A program made the position numbers and the translations under genes. From Mycobacterium sp. E2479 (GTDB lineage Bacteria; Actinomycetota; Actinomycetes; Mycobacteriales; Mycobacteriaceae): a stretch of 64,000 bases of DNA. The notes below the pieces were generated by a model. The model ran no database searches and was not told where the DNA came from. It saw only the letters and a program-made list of their open reading frames with translations. The number at the start of each line of letters is the position of its first letter. Within the stretch, counting starts at the first letter, position 1. The stretch is taken from assembly GCF_001667925.1 (NCBI RefSeq), contig NZ_LZJR01000093.1:62001-126000 (forward strand). The letters run 5' to 3'. Shown piece after piece: positions 52,791 through 62,527 of the stretch.

Positions 52791-53420
52791 ATGACAACTA
52801 CGGTTGACCACCCCTTGTTCGCGCGGATCTGGCCAGTCGTCGCCGCCCATGAAGTCGAGGCGATCCAGGCCATGCGCCGGGAGAACCTGGCCGGGCTGCG
52901 CGGCCGGGTACTGGAAGTGGGCGCAGGAGTCGGCACGAACTTCGCCCACTACCCGGGGTCCGTCGAGGAGGTGGTCGCGATGGAGCCTGAGCCGCGGCTG
53001 GCGGCCCGGGCCCGTGAAACCGCCGAGGCGGCGCCCGCCCGCGTTGTCGTGACCGGCGAGACCGCCGAAACGTTCAGCGGCGCGGAGCCGTTCGACGCGG
53101 TGGTGTGCTCGCTGGTGTTGTGCTCGGTGCGCGACCCGGGCGACGTGTTGCGGCGCCTGTACTCGTTGCTGCGGCCGGGCGGGGAGTTGCGCTATCTCGA
53201 GCACATCGCCAGCGCCGGTGTGCGGGGCCGCTTTCAGCGTCTTGTCGATGCGACGCTGTGGCCGCGGCTCTTCGGCAATTGCCACACTCACCGGGATACC
53301 GAGCGCTCGATCGTCGAGGCGGGATTCGAAGTGCAGACGTCGCGGCGGGAGTTCACGTTGCCGTCCTGGGCGCCGATGCCGGTCTCGGAGGTCCTACTCG
53401 GCCGCGCGCGCCGGCCCTGA
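52791..53420 (+). CDS. SAM-dependent class I methyltransferase
   Basis: This 209-residue methyltransferase has motif I GRVLEVGAGVGTNFAHYPG, motif II VVAMEPEPRLAARARE, and the later PFDAVVCSLVLCSV and LRPGGELRYLEHIA segments of the UbiE/SAM-dependent type. GGAGG lies five bases before ATG 52791; the upstream codons back to 52761 are not needed. Position fits Rv1147. The acceptor is unknown; neighbours give no pathway. In H37Rv a 13E12 gene and an insertion element follow it, but here the sirtuin gene begins 12 bases later, so this order is probably ancestral. Confidence 0.88.
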   Translation: MTTTVDHPLFARIWPVVAAHEVEAIQAMRRENLAGLRGRVLEVGAGVGTNFAHYPGSVEEVVAMEPEPRLAARARETAEAAPARVVVTGETAETFSGAEPFDAVVCSLVLCSVRDPGDVLRRLYSLLRPGGELRYLEHIASAGVRGRFQRLVDATLWPRLFGNCHTHRDTERSIVEAGFEVQTSRREFTLPSWAPMPVSEVLLGRARRP

Positions 53421-53432
53421 CCGGCCGTCTCG

Positions 53433-54146
53433 TCAGTTCAGCAGGGCTGGTAGCCGCTGCAGCAGGCCGGGCAGAGCCTGGCTGGCCGTCTCGCGCATGC
53501 TGATCGTCGCGCTGCCCGACAACGGGGTCACCTCGGGATTGACCTCGATGACGGCGGTGCCGCGGGACAGCGCCAGTTCGGCCAGCCCGGCCGCCGGATA
53601 TACGATCGCCGAGGTCCCGACCACCACCATCACGTCGGCGGTTTCGGTCGCCTCGACGGCGCGCTGCCAGGGCTCGTCGGGCAGTTGTTCACCGAACCAC
53701 ACGATGTCGGGCCGGATCAGGCCGCCGCAGTGACACACCGGGGGATCCACCTCCAGCGCCGGCTCGGGCATCGCGGGCAGGGCGCCCGAGTAGTGCGTAC
53801 CGCAACGCGCACAACGGAATTCGAAAAGGCTGCCGTGTAGATGATGAACCGAGTGGCTGCCAGCGCGCTCGTGCAGGTCGTCGACGTTCTGGGTGATGAC
53901 GCTGACCTGAGCGTCCTCCTGCCAGGCGGCGATGGCGCGATGGCCCGCATTCGGTTGGACGTCGGCGACCAGGTAGTGGCGCCACAAATACCAGCCCCAA
54001 ACCCGCTGAGGGTTGTCGCGCCAGCCCTGGGTGCTGGAAAGCTCGTAAGGGTCGAAGCGTGCCCACAATCCGTTCTTGTCATCACGAAAGGTCGGCACTC
54101 CGCTTTCCGCGGAGATCCCCGCGCCGCTGAGCACCGCTACTCGCAT
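53433..54146 (-). CDS. NAD-dependent protein deacylase (sirtuin, SIRT5-like)
   Basis: Removes acyl groups from lysines with NAD+; cytoplasmic. The 237 residues (same as Rv1151c) contain [28 protein letters not shown], the catalytic His in HHLHGSLF and a zinc site (CARCG and PVCHCG). WYLWRHY contains Tyr and Arg spaced as in the SIRT5-class YxxR motif that favours succinyl or malonyl lysine. ATG 54146 was chosen because upstream sequence in the frame is not conserved and belongs to the GntR promoter. Divergent from the GntR regulator by 37 bases, so the two may be controlled together. Confidence 0.94.
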   Translation of the reverse strand: MRVAVLSGAGISAESGVPTFRDDKNGLWARFDPYELSSTQGWRDNPQRVWGWYLWRHYLVADVQPNAGHRAIAAWQEDAQVSVITQNVDDLHERAGSHSVHHLHGSLFEFRCARCGTHYSGALPAMPEPALEVDPPVCHCGGLIRPDIVWFGEQLPDEPWQRAVEATETADVMVVVGTSAIVYPAAGLAELALSRGTAVIEVNPEVTPLSGSATISMRETASQALPGLLQRLPALLN

Positions 54147-54183
54147 GCCACCAACATAGCCGGGAGTGGGGGATACTGGACGG

Positions 54184-54549
54184 GTGGAGCTGGGTGACTG
54201 GTTGAAGGTCGACATGAAGGCGGGCAAGCCGTTGTTCGACCAGCTCAGGACGCAGGTCATCGAGGGAGTCCGGGAGGGCGCCCTACCGCCCGGCACCCGC
54301 CTGCCTACCGTTCGGGATCTGGCCGGCCAGCTCGGCGTCGCCGTCAACACGGTCGCGCGCGCCTACCGTGAGCTGGAGACCTCCGCCATCATCGAAACTC
54401 GCGGGCGTTTCGGCACTTTCATCGCCCGCTACGACCCGACCGACGCCGCGATGGCGGCCGCGGCCCGCGAGTACGTCCGGGTTGCGCGCGGGCTCGGCTT
54501 GGACAAGAACGACGCAATGCGCTACATCGAAGCGGTGCCCGACGAGTGA
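54184..54549 (+). CDS. GntR-family regulator, YtrA-like short form
   Basis: The 121 residues (equal to Rv1152) have the GntR winged helix: [50 protein letters not shown], followed by a short helical tail ([21 protein letters not shown]) instead of a ligand domain. This is the YtrA subfamily, which often represses ABC transporter or membrane protein genes. GTG 54184 gives the start. It shares a 37-base divergent promoter with the sirtuin gene and probably regulates itself and that gene. Confidence 0.9.
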   Translation: MELGDWLKVDMKAGKPLFDQLRTQVIEGVREGALPPGTRLPTVRDLAGQLGVAVNTVARAYRELETSAIIETRGRFGTFIARYDPTDAAMAAAAREYVRVARGLGLDKNDAMRYIEAVPDE

Positions 54550-55647
<1,098 letters not shown>

Positions 55648-55697
55648 CCGCGCGGCCTACCGAACCGTTTGGGCAAACCCGGGCTAGGCTGCCCCGT

Positions 55698-55922
55698 ATG
55701 GCTGAATCGAATGCCCGGCAGGGTTCGAAGTCGTCAGAGTCTTCGGGCGCCGCTGGATCGCCCGGGTCGGACGAGGACACCAAGCGCAAATTCCGCGAAG
55801 CCCTGGACCGCAAGATGGCGAAATCGTCGAACGGATCCGACCATAAGGGCGGCGCCGCCAAGCAGTCGCGGGCGCACGGCGCGGTGGGAAACCGCCGGGA
55901 ATTCCGCCGCAAAAGCGGCTGA
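55698..55922 (+). CDS. Small basic DUF5302 protein
   Basis: This 74-residue, Ser/Gly-rich protein contains DTKRKFREALDRKMAKSS in the middle and ends AVGNRREFRRKSG, a common actinobacterial DUF5302 layout. It is strongly basic at the C-terminus, has no signal peptide and no Cys. Function unknown; binding to nucleic acid is possible. ATG 55698 lies 50 bases after the Rv1155-type gene and may be cotranscribed with it. Confidence 0.72.
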   Translation: MAESNARQGSKSSESSGAAGSPGSDEDTKRKFREALDRKMAKSSNGSDHKGGAAKQSRAHGAVGNRREFRRKSG

Positions 55923-56012
55923 CGACCGCTGGCTCTTGGCAGCCGATTATGTTGCTTTCCAATGCTTTTGCAGCTGTATCCCCAGTTCAACCGGCTGCGA
56001 GCCGACGACAGC

Positions 56013-56516
56013 TCAAATTTCCGGCATTGTGAACAAGCCGATCGAAGGGTCCGCCTGGCCGGGTTTACCGCGCAGGCTTCCCCGGGTGCTGGGATGTTCG
56101 AAGTTCACCTGGGATGGGTCGTTTCGGTATGCCCAGTCCGCCACGATGGTGCGTTGGCTGAACTTCCAGCGGCCGTTGTGTTTGCTGTATGCGTCCAGAT
56201 ATCGCCCGCCGATGATGACGTCGATGTCGTGCTCGGGACCGGCGAACGTGTGGAACACCAGGCAGTAGATCTCACCGCGGGCCGTGTCGCCTTCGACCGC
56301 AAAGTTCGTTGTGGTGATGTTGTGTTGGGAGACACGCACATACGGCTCCGCGGCGACTAGTTGCGCGATGAACTGTTCGACGCCGCCGGTCGAAAACGAG
56401 CCGTGCGAATCGGTCGCCTCGGGGTGGTACAGGGTACGCAGCGTGTCGTAGTCGGCACGGTCGACGGCCCGGCAATATGCCGCGACGAGCTGATGGAGCT
56501 CGTCGCGGGCCAGCAT
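56013..56516 (-). CDS. SnoaL/NTF2-like protein
   Basis: This 167-residue protein begins ARDELHQLVAAYCRAVDRADYDTLRTLYHPEATDSHGSF, a SnoaL_4 opening with a conserved Tyr, Asp and His arrangement (YHPEATDSHG), followed by HNITTTNFAVEGDTARGEIYCLVFH and GGRYLDAYSKHNGRWKFSQR. Such proteins include polyketide cyclases, isomerases and aromatic-ring dioxygenase-like partners. ATG 56516 is the chosen start; a GTG triplet about 24 bases upstream is an alternative. It is related in fold, not closely, to the SnoaL protein at 28271-28837. Substrate unknown. Divergent from the HhH-GPD gene. Confidence 0.82.
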   Translation of the reverse strand: MLARDELHQLVAAYCRAVDRADYDTLRTLYHPEATDSHGSFSTGGVEQFIAQLVAAEPYVRVSQHNITTTNFAVEGDTARGEIYCLVFHTFAGPEHDIDVIIGGRYLDAYSKHNGRWKFSQRTIVADWAYRNDPSQVNFEHPSTRGSLRGKPGQADPSIGLFTMPEI

Positions 56517-56630
56517 CAGTGCCAACCTGCCCTCATCCACCACCACGCCACGATAACGCGGACATTGCTGGTGAGTAGTCTTGCGACCAACGGGTCCCCG
56601 GCCCCAGGGTGCTGCGCGGAAGGAAGATCG

Positions 56631-57203
56631 ATGAAACTTTGCCTCGCTCAAGATTCCGAGGCCGATAAACTGCTGGACGAGAATCCATTGGCCTTGCTCA
56701 TCGGGATGGTTCTGGATCAGCAGGTCCCCTTTGAGACGGCGTTCGCCGGACCGAAGAAGATCGCGGACCGGATGGGCAGCTTCGATGCCGCCGAGATTGC
56801 GGAGTACGACCCGGACAAGTTCGCCGCCCTGTGCTCGCAAAGGCCTGCGATACATCGCTTTCCGGGGTCGATGGCCAGGCGCATCCAGGCGCTGGCGCAG
56901 ATCATCGTGGACCGCTACGACGGCGACGCGGCCGGGTTGTGGACTTCCGGCGATCCCGACGGACGCGAGCTGCTGCGCCGGATCAAGGGATTGCCCGGAT
57001 TCGGGGACGTGAAGGCGCAGATCTTTTTGGCACTGCTGGGCAAGCAGTACGGCGTGACGCCTAAAGGTTGGCGCGCGGCAGCGGGGGACTTCGGTAAGGC
57101 CGGTGCGCACATATCCGTCGCAGACATCGTCGATGCCCAGTCGATGGGGAAAGTGCGCGCGTATAAGAAGCAGATGAAAGCGGCGGCCAAAGCGGCGAAG
57201 TAG
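56631..57203 (+). CDS. HhH-GPD superfamily base-excision-type protein
   Basis: This 190-residue protein begins MKLCLAQDSEADKLLDENPLALLIGMVLDQQVPFETAFAGP and has the helix-hairpin-helix LRRIKGLPGFGDVKAQIFLALLGKQYG, with the GxG hairpin typical of HhH-GPD DNA glycosylases. The catalytic Lys/Asp of active glycosylases is not clearly present, so it may bind DNA without base removal, as do uncharacterised members. Same place and similar size as Rv1156 (about 195). GGAAGGAA precedes ATG 56631. Cytoplasmic. Followed by a tiny gene at 57239. Confidence 0.86.
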   Translation: MKLCLAQDSEADKLLDENPLALLIGMVLDQQVPFETAFAGPKKIADRMGSFDAAEIAEYDPDKFAALCSQRPAIHRFPGSMARRIQALAQIIVDRYDGDAAGLWTSGDPDGRELLRRIKGLPGFGDVKAQIFLALLGKQYGVTPKGWRAAAGDFGKAGAHISVADIVDAQSMGKVRAYKKQMKAAAKAAK

Positions 57204-57238
57204 GAAGTAGAAGGTCCGCAGAAGGGAAGGGCGACAAC

Positions 57239-57385
57239 GTGAAGACACACATAACGTGTCCGTGCGGCGAAGCCATCGTCGGCAAGGATGAGGACGAACT
57301 GGTCGAGTTGACCCAAGCTCACCTCGCCAGCGTCCATCCTGGCCTTGAGTACGACCGCGACGCCATCCTGTTCATGGCGTACTAG
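57239..57385 (+). CDS. Small DUF1059-like protein (48 residues)
   Basis: GTG 57239, seven bases past a GAAGGGAAGGG ribosome-binding site, opens a frame coding for MKTHITCPCGEAIVGKDEDE, then LVELTQAHLASVHPGLEYDR and DAILFMAY, ending at TAG 57383-57385. The TCPCG pair and a Gln/Ala/His helix (LTQAHLASVHPG) give the Cys/His arrangement of DUF1059 proteins and suggest metal binding. It lies 35 bases after the HhH-GPD stop and is likely cotranscribed. A bidirectional terminator follows. Function unknown. Confidence 0.75.
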   Translation: MKTHITCPCGEAIVGKDEDELVELTQAHLASVHPGLEYDRDAILFMAY

Positions 57386-57402
57386 CGCGGCACCCGCCCG
57401 AC

Positions 57403-57442
57403 GCGAATGCGCGTGCCCCCGCCGGGGGACACGCGCATTCGC
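57403..57442. terminator. Bidirectional hairpin terminator
   Basis: GCGAATGCGCGTG and its complement CACGCGCATTCGC enclose five more C-G pairs (one bulged A) and a 3-base loop. It stands between the convergent DUF1059-like and Rv1157c-like genes and should end transcripts from both sides. Confidence 0.8.
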
Positions 57443-57472
57443 AGGCGACGAGACGGTGGCCGCGCCGGTTTG

Positions 57473-58585
57473 CTACGGCACCACCGTCGAGCCGATGGTG
57501 GGCAGGAACTGGCACTGCTTTTCCTTCGTGGTGACCTGCCCGAATATCGTCGACATGACGCTGCCAGAGCCCGTGTCGGCGATCGCGCTCAGCGTTGTCG
57601 GCCCGTCCGGGTTGATGTCCGCGCGCGGCTTGAGCGCGACGGTCCCGGACTTGCCGGTGGTCAGGTTCACCCAGGTGACGTTCAGCGGCAGCTTCTGCAC
57701 CTCGGCGGGTCCGGGCGTGCCGACCGCGGTGAAGACGTAGGCGGTCTGGCCGGGCCCGGGGCCGGGGAGCGGAATTTTGGCCGGCCCCGCGACCGACAGC
57801 GCGGTGGCGATGACATTGGTGCCGTCCGCCAGGCAGTTGGTGCCGATCGAGGGGTACATGAAGTCTTGCGTGGGCGGCGTGTCAACGCCGAACCCCGGAG
57901 CCGCCGCCGCGGGAGCCGCCTCCGGTGCGGGTGCCGGAGCCGGTGCCGGGGGTGCTTCCGGTGCGGGAGGGGCGGCCGGTGGTGCCGCTGCCGGCGCCGG
58001 TGGTGCCGGGACCGGCGCGGCGACGGGGACATCGGCCGGTTGGGCGGGACCCGGTGCCGCGGGTGCCGCGGCGGGTGCCGGCCCGGCCGCGTGCACTGGG
58101 TCGATACCGGCCGGCAGGTGTGCATCGGGCGCCGGGGGCGCAGCTGGCGCTGCCGCCGGAGGCGCCGCGGGCGCCGGGCCGGCCGCGTGAGCCGGGTCAA
58201 TCCCGGCCGGCAGGTGGCTCTGCAAACCGGGTTCTATCCCTGTCGCGGGCACGTGCTGCGACGGCGCGCCGGGCTCGGCGACGAACTGATTGACTGCCGC
58301 CGCAACGTTTTTGGACTCACTGGGTGTGCTCGGGTTATGGGCGAAGGCCTGCGCCGCGGCCATCAGCAGCTGGGTCGCTTGCTGCGGGTCGGTGGCTGCC
58401 TGCTGGATGAGCGGGCTCAGCTGCGACAAGGCGGGCAGACCCGGCAGCCCTGGGGCCGCATTCGGTTGCGGTATCGGCTGCGGCGCCGCCGGGTCGGCTG
58501 TCGCGCTCGGGCAGAGCCCGAACGCGACAGCCGATGCCGTGACGAGCGCGGCCAAACCTTTGGACAGATTCCAAGTGGTTGCCAC
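57473..58585 (-). CDS. Exported Ala/Pro-rich protein (Rv1157c-like)
   Basis: This 370-residue protein has a signal peptide (MATTWNLSKGLAALVTASAV with cleavage near TADPAA, residue 30), a helical part (about 45-105), a long low-complexity Ala/Pro region (about 120-245), and a C-terminal domain of about 120 residues. The latter begins FMYPSIGTNCLADGTN and ends KQCQFLPTIGSTVVP, with two Cys likely in a disulphide. A near-perfect internal repeat (SHLPAGIDPAHAAGPAPA, DAHLPAGIDPVHAAGPAPA) is present. It matches Rv1157c in length and should be cell-wall exposed. Function unknown. Convergent with the DUF1059-like gene. Confidence 0.88.
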   Translation of the reverse strand: MATTWNLSKGLAALVTASAVAFGLCPSATADPAAPQPIPQPNAAPGLPGLPALSQLSPLIQQAATDPQQATQLLMAAAQAFAHNPSTPSESKNVAAAVNQFVAEPGAPSQHVPATGIEPGLQSHLPAGIDPAHAAGPAPAAPPAAAPAAPPAPDAHLPAGIDPVHAAGPAPAAAPAAPGPAQPADVPVAAPVPAPPAPAAAPPAAPPAPEAPPAPAPAPAPEAAPAAAAPGFGVDTPPTQDFMYPSIGTNCLADGTNVIATALSVAGPAKIPLPGPGPGQTAYVFTAVGTPGPAEVQKLPLNVTWVNLTTGKSGTVALKPRADINPDGPTTLSAIADTGSGSVMSTIFGQVTTKEKQCQFLPTIGSTVVP

Positions 58586-58630
58586 GGTGTCCTCCGGTTC
58601 TCAGTGGTGGTTTAGCCGTCTACAAACGGG

Positions 58631-59308
58631 TCAGGGCAGGGCGGCCAGTAAGGGCGCGACCGGGCTCGCTGGGCTGGCAGCCGGCGCGGGTGCGCTGGGC
58701 GCGGCCGGAGCCTGACCCGAAGCGAGCGCCGGCAGATCCTGCGGGAGCGTCACTTTCGGGGGAACACTGACCGGCAGGCCGGCCGGCATCGCCGGCATGT
58801 TGACCTGCGCCTGCGGCAGCTGCGGGGCGGGCGGGGCGGCCGGTGCCGCCGGTGCCGACAGCCCCGGGATCGCCGGCAGGCCCGGGATCGACGGAGCGGC
58901 CGGAGCGGCCGGAGCGGCGGGAGCCGCAGCCGCCGGCTGCGCACCCGTCAGGCCCTGGATCATCCCCGGAATGCCGCCGGTCGCCGTCGATGGCGCGGCG
59001 GGGGTCGCCGACTGCGCCAGCCCCGGAATGGAGGGGCTAGCCGCCGGGGCCGCGGCGGTGGCCGCCGGAACACCCGGGAAGCTGATGCCCGGGGTCACCG
59101 GAGCGGCCGGCGGCGTGGCGCCGAGTGCGGTCGCGAGGTTTTGCAGAATCTGCGGCGCGTTGGCCGCCGAACTGATCAGCTGTTGCGGGATGTTCGGCAC
59201 GGCCGGGGCCGGTACGGGATCGGCGTGGGCGATACCGCCCGTCAATAGCGCTGCGGACGAGCCGACCACGACGGCGGCTGCACGCATGTAAGTCCAGATG
59301 GTTGGCAT
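58631..59308 (-). CDS. Exported Ala/Pro-rich protein (Rv1158c-like)
   Basis: This 225-residue protein has a signal peptide (MPTIWTYMRAAAVVVGSSAA, cut near IAHADPVP, residue 29), a short helical segment (LISSAANAPQILQNLATALG) and an otherwise Ala/Pro/Gly-rich sequence with IPGL/IPGM motifs (IPGLAQS, IPGMIQG, IPGLPAI, IPGLSA) repeated. Position and size fit Rv1158c. AGGGAGAG lies just before ATG 59308; the longer reading frame to 59389 adds no signal. The antisense strand reads as Gly/Ala-rich and is not a PE_PGRS gene. Secreted or cell-wall protein, function unknown; likely an operon with the Rv1157c-like gene. Confidence 0.85.
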   Translation of the reverse strand: MPTIWTYMRAAAVVVGSSAALLTGGIAHADPVPAPAVPNIPQQLISSAANAPQILQNLATALGATPPAAPVTPGISFPGVPAATAAAPAASPSIPGLAQSATPAAPSTATGGIPGMIQGLTGAQPAAAAPAAPAAPAAPSIPGLPAIPGLSAPAAPAAPPAPQLPQAQVNMPAMPAGLPVSVPPKVTLPQDLPALASGQAPAAPSAPAPAASPASPVAPLLAALP

Positions 59309-59472
59309 GACTCTCCCTGATTGATCGATTACAGGTCCGGCGCTGAAGTTACTTTGATGCAGATGGGACTCAAGTGACACGTGTGGCATTTATAGACTCG
59401 TTACGGAGACGAGTGAGATCGGTGACCGAACACCTGAAATAAGCGCCGCATCGGCCCTTCAAGGACCGGCGG

Positions 59473-60759
59473 GTGACCGATGGCGCTGCGGCGCGTGCCC
59501 CGCTCGCTAAAGTCGGGCGGATAGACACCACCTCGGCCGCTCCGGCGGCACCCAAGCCCCAGCGGTTGGCGAGCGCCCTTCAGGTGGCCGCGCCGATGCT
59601 GCTTGTCGCGAGCATCGTTGCGCGGTTGGCCTGGACGTATCTGGCTCCCAACGGCGCGAACTTCGTCGACCTGCACGTGTATCTCGGCGGGTCCGCCGCC
59701 ATCGACCATCCCGGCACCTTGTACAGCTACGTCTACGCCGACCAGACGCCGGACTTCCCGCTGCCATTCACCTACCCGCCGTTCGCGGCCGTCGTCTTCT
59801 ATCCGCTGCACCTCGTGCCATTCGGACTCGTCGCCTTCCTTTGGCAGATCGCGACCATGGCCGCGCTGTACGGTGCGGTCCGGCTCAGCCAGCGTTTGAT
59901 GGGCGTCGCGGCCGGCGCCGAGGGACGGCGGGTCGCGATGTTGTGGACGGCGGTCGCCATCTGGATCGAGCCGCTGCGCAGCACATTCGACTACGGCCAG
60001 GTCAACGTGTTGCTGATGACCGCGGTGCTGTGGGCGGTGTACACCACGCGGTGGTGGCTGTCGGGCCTGCTGGTCGGAGTGGCGGCGGGAATCAAGTTAA
60101 CCCCCGCGATCGCGGGCCTCTATTTGGTCGGAGCCCGACGATGGGGTGCGGCGGCGTTCTCGGCGGTCGTTTTCGTTGCCACGATTGGCATTTCGGTGTT
60201 GGTGGTCGGCGATCAGACGGGTTTCTACTTCACGGAGCTGCTGGGCGACGCCCACCGTGTGGGCCCCGTCGCCACCTCGTTCAATCAATCCTGGCGAGGC
60301 GGCATTTCGCGGATCCTGGGCCACGACGTCGGCTTCGGTCCACCGCTGGTGGCCGCCGTCGTCGCCAGCGCGGTGCTGGCCGTGCTGGCCTGGCGCGCCC
60401 TGCACTCCTCGGATCGGCTGGGCAGGCTGGTGGTGGTGGAGTTGTTCGGGTTGTTGCTCTCACCGATTTCCTGGACCCATCACTGGGTGTGGCTGGTGCC
60501 GCTGATGGTCTGGGCGATCCACGGCCCGGTGCGCGAGTCGCGTGGCGCGCGGATAGTCGGCTGGGGCTGGCTGGCTCTCACCCTGATCGGCGTGCCCTGG
60601 TTGCTGAGCTTCGCCCAGCCAAACATCTGGCAGATTAGCCGTCCCTGGTACCTGGCGTGGGCAGGCCTCATCTACATCGTGGCGACAATAGCGACGTTGA
60701 TCTGGATCGCGGCAAAGCGCAGCCGAGAGACCGTAGCGCAGGGGCTGGCCGCGGTCTAG
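59473..60759 (+). CDS. pimE: Polyprenol-phosphate-mannose-dependent alpha-1,2-mannosyltransferase
   Basis: Adds the fifth mannose in phosphatidyl-myo-inositol mannoside synthesis (PIM4 to PIM5) using polyprenyl-phosphate mannose on the periplasmic side of the inner membrane. The 428-residue GT87/GT-C protein has about ten helices. The catalytic Asp of PimE (Asp58 in M. smegmatis) corresponds to the Asp in [11 protein letters not shown] after the first helix. Further family segments include [11 protein letters not shown] and [18 protein letters not shown] 59473 is the start. Its last four bases overlap the convergent pterin dehydratase. Gene order is as in H37Rv (Rv1159). Confidence 0.94.
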   Translation: MTDGAAARAPLAKVGRIDTTSAAPAAPKPQRLASALQVAAPMLLVASIVARLAWTYLAPNGANFVDLHVYLGGSAAIDHPGTLYSYVYADQTPDFPLPFTYPPFAAVVFYPLHLVPFGLVAFLWQIATMAALYGAVRLSQRLMGVAAGAEGRRVAMLWTAVAIWIEPLRSTFDYGQVNVLLMTAVLWAVYTTRWWLSGLLVGVAAGIKLTPAIAGLYLVGARRWGAAAFSAVVFVATIGISVLVVGDQTGFYFTELLGDAHRVGPVATSFNQSWRGGISRILGHDVGFGPPLVAAVVASAVLAVLAWRALHSSDRLGRLVVVELFGLLLSPISWTHHWVWLVPLMVWAIHGPVRESRGARIVGWGWLALTLIGVPWLLSFAQPNIWQISRPWYLAWAGLIYIVATIATLIWIAAKRSRETVAQGLAAV

Positions 60760-61040
60760 TTGTCGACGATGCCGTTGATGTCGCGGGCCATGTCGATGTC
60801 GTTTTTGGTGATCCCGCCCTCGGAGTGCGTGACGAGTGCGAAAGTCACTGTCCGCCAACGAATATCGATATCCGGGTGATGGTCCTTGCTCTCCGCGTGC
60901 TCGGCCACCCTGCGCACCGCATCGATGCCGGCAAGAAAACTCGGAAATTTGATCGAGCGGCGCAGGACGCCGTCGGCGCGCTCCCATCCGGTGAGATCGG
61001 GCAGTGCGGCGTCTACTTGCTCATCCGTTAACACAGCCAT
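60756..61040 (-). CDS. Pterin-4-alpha-carbinolamine dehydratase-like protein
   Basis: This 94-residue protein shows the pterin carbinolamine dehydratase fold: [54 protein letters not shown], with the catalytic His cluster HHPD and the second His before SEGGIT. It dehydrates 4a-hydroxytetrahydropterins or acts as a small regulator. Same as Rv1159A. ATG 61040 fits the family start ([10 protein letters not shown]). Convergent overlap with pimE. Just upstream lies direct-repeat copy A, which is normally part of the promoter region shared with mutT2. Confidence 0.92.
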   Translation of the reverse strand: MAVLTDEQVDAALPDLTGWERADGVLRRSIKFPSFLAGIDAVRRVAEHAESKDHHPDIDIRWRTVTFALVTHSEGGITKNDIDMARDINGIVDN

Positions 61041-61044
61041 GCCT

Positions 61045-61067
61045 CGACGGTATACCGTCACTGGCCA
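61045..61067. repeat. 23-bp direct repeat, copy A
   Basis: CGACGGTATACCGTCACTGG followed by CCA, starting five bases upstream of the pterin dehydratase ATG. It agrees with copy B (62113-62135) at 22 of 23 bases (C for G at position 13). Together the two copies flank the inserted DivIVA-like gene. Confidence 0.85.
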
Positions 61068-61148
61068 CGCCGTCGGAGATGAATTTCGCGGCTGACCAAC
61101 GGATGGGGATCAACCCCGGACGTGCGGCCCTCCCAACGGAGTGGTCAT

Positions 61149-61922
61149 TCACGAGGCAACAGCGGGACCCGGTGTCTGATTTTTCTGATCCAGCTGCACC
61201 ACGACGCTTGCCTCCGGCGGGTTATTGCGTTCCTGGTATGCCGACTCGAGGATCTCCGGAACCCGTTGGAGGTCGCGGGCGACGCCCATCAGTTCTTCCA
61301 GGATCATGATTCGCTGCTGATTGGCCTCGGCCAGCGTGTTGCGGGCCTGCTCATCGGACTGACGAACTCTCTGTTTGGCGTCGGCGAGGAGTTGTTCACG
61401 CGCATGCTGGGCCTCCTGCCACGCCTCATCGATCGACGATTGGGCTTCAGCACGCATCCTGGCGAGTTCGGCGTCGAACTCTTTTCGGGTTGCCGCACAC
61501 TCCGCCTCCAGCGCTTTTCGCTGCGCGGCGATGTCCGCCAGCAACTCCCGGTGCTCTCGTTGGGCGGCCTCGGTCTCGGCCTCGGCCTCGGCGATCAGCG
61601 CGTCGACCTCAGCGCGCGACTCGTTCTGCATCTGGGAAATCTCATCGAGGGCACGCCGCAGCAACTTCGCCATCCGATGCTGCATCGCGTAAGGCGACGG
61701 CGAGGTGTCCGAGAGGACGGCAACCTCGTCCTTGAGGCAGGCCACTTCAATCCGCAACGCGGCCGCTTCATCGCTGGATTCGTTTCGCTGCGCCCTGAGG
61801 TTCTGGACCTCGTCTATCAGGAACTTCTGCTTGGCGAGCAATACCTGGATGTAGGCATCGACCGCAGCTGTGTCGTAGCCCTTGAAGGTGCGGGCGAACG
61901 TCTTTGCGGGTTCTGTGTTCAT
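61149..61922 (-). CDS. DivIVA-domain coiled-coil protein
   Basis: This 257-residue protein has an N-terminal DivIVA-type segment (FARTFKGYDTAAVDAYIQVLLAKQKFLIDEVQNL) followed by a long coiled coil (about 60-230) rich in Glu, Arg, Ala and Gln, such as AEAEAETEAAQREHRELLADIAAQRKALEAEC. DivIVA/Wag31-like proteins bind curved membranes and organise polar growth or septation. It is a paralogue of Wag31 in a place where H37Rv has no gene between Rv1159A and mutT2. ATG 61922 is the chosen start. The gene lies between two 23-bp direct repeats, so it was probably inserted there. Confidence 0.85.
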   Translation of the reverse strand: MNTEPAKTFARTFKGYDTAAVDAYIQVLLAKQKFLIDEVQNLRAQRNESSDEAAALRIEVACLKDEVAVLSDTSPSPYAMQHRMAKLLRRALDEISQMQNESRAEVDALIAEAEAETEAAQREHRELLADIAAQRKALEAECAATRKEFDAELARMRAEAQSSIDEAWQEAQHAREQLLADAKQRVRQSDEQARNTLAEANQQRIMILEELMGVARDLQRVPEILESAYQERNNPPEASVVVQLDQKNQTPGPAVAS

Positions 61923-62112
61923 TGCCAACCCCCATTTTTGGAAGTGCCGATAGAGACAGTGATCGACCAGAGCCGAGTATCCCACGGTGGCGCTCAAACC
62001 GTAAGAGAGATGCTGTGCTGCAATGGAATTCGATCCACATCGCGAGGATTTGATGTCAATCAACCGATGTTGGTCCGCGCGAGCTTTGGGCGTCGCGCCC
62101 AGCCGAGGGCCC

Positions 62113-62135
62113 CGACGGTATACGGTCACTGGCCA
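62113..62135. repeat. 23-bp direct repeat, copy B
   Basis: CGACGGTATACGGTCACTGG followed by CCA, ending in the first base of the mutT2 start codon (GGCCATG). It probably holds the original mutT2 promoter or leader, which copy A has duplicated next to Rv1159A. Confidence 0.85.
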
Positions 62136-62527
62136 TGTCGACCCAGATCGTCGTCGCGGGCGCCCTGATCTGTGACTCCAAGGTCTTGGTGGCACAGCGC
62201 GCCCGTCCGCCTGAGTTGGCCGGCCGCTGGGAACTGCCCGGGGGCAAGGTCGCGCCGGGTGAAACGGAGCGCGACGCGCTGGCTCGCGAGCTGGCCGAGG
62301 AGTTGGGCCTGGCGGTCGGCGACGTCGCGGTGGGTGACCGGCTGGGCGACGACATCGCCGTGGACGGCCGGTTCACGCTGCGGGCCTATCGGGTGCGCCT
62401 GATCCGAGGCGAGCCCGACGCCCGTGATCATCGGGCGTTGCGCTGGATTACGGCGGCTGAGCTGCACGATCTCGACTGGGTGCCGGCCGATCGTGGCTGG
62501 GTGGGGGACCTTGCCCAGGCTCTCTAG
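62135..62527 (+). CDS. mutT2: Nudix hydrolase MutT2
   Basis: Hydrolyses oxidised or modified nucleoside triphosphates (8-oxo-dGTP, and dCTP-type substrates for MutT2) to monophosphates, keeping mutagenic bases out of DNA. The 130 residues contain the full Nudix box GKVAPGETERDALARELAEELG (Gx5Ex7REUxEExGU). ATG 62135 lies directly after the direct repeat, and the protein is about ten residues shorter than the 141 of H37Rv MutT2 (Rv1160). Cytoplasmic. Monocistronic, upstream of narG. Confidence 0.94.
   Translation: MSTQIVVAGALICDSKVLVAQRARPPELAGRWELPGGKVAPGETERDALARELAEELGLAVGDVAVGDRLGDDIAVDGRFTLRAYRVRLIRGEPDARDHRALRWITAAELHDLDWVPADRGWVGDLAQAL

Noticed and set aside
57777..59291. Long Gly/Ala-rich plus-strand frames resembling PE_PGRS sequence
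   Set aside because: They are the antisense of the Ala/Pro-rich exported proteins at 57473-58585 and 58631-59308, lack a PE domain and have no start or ribosome-binding site of their own.
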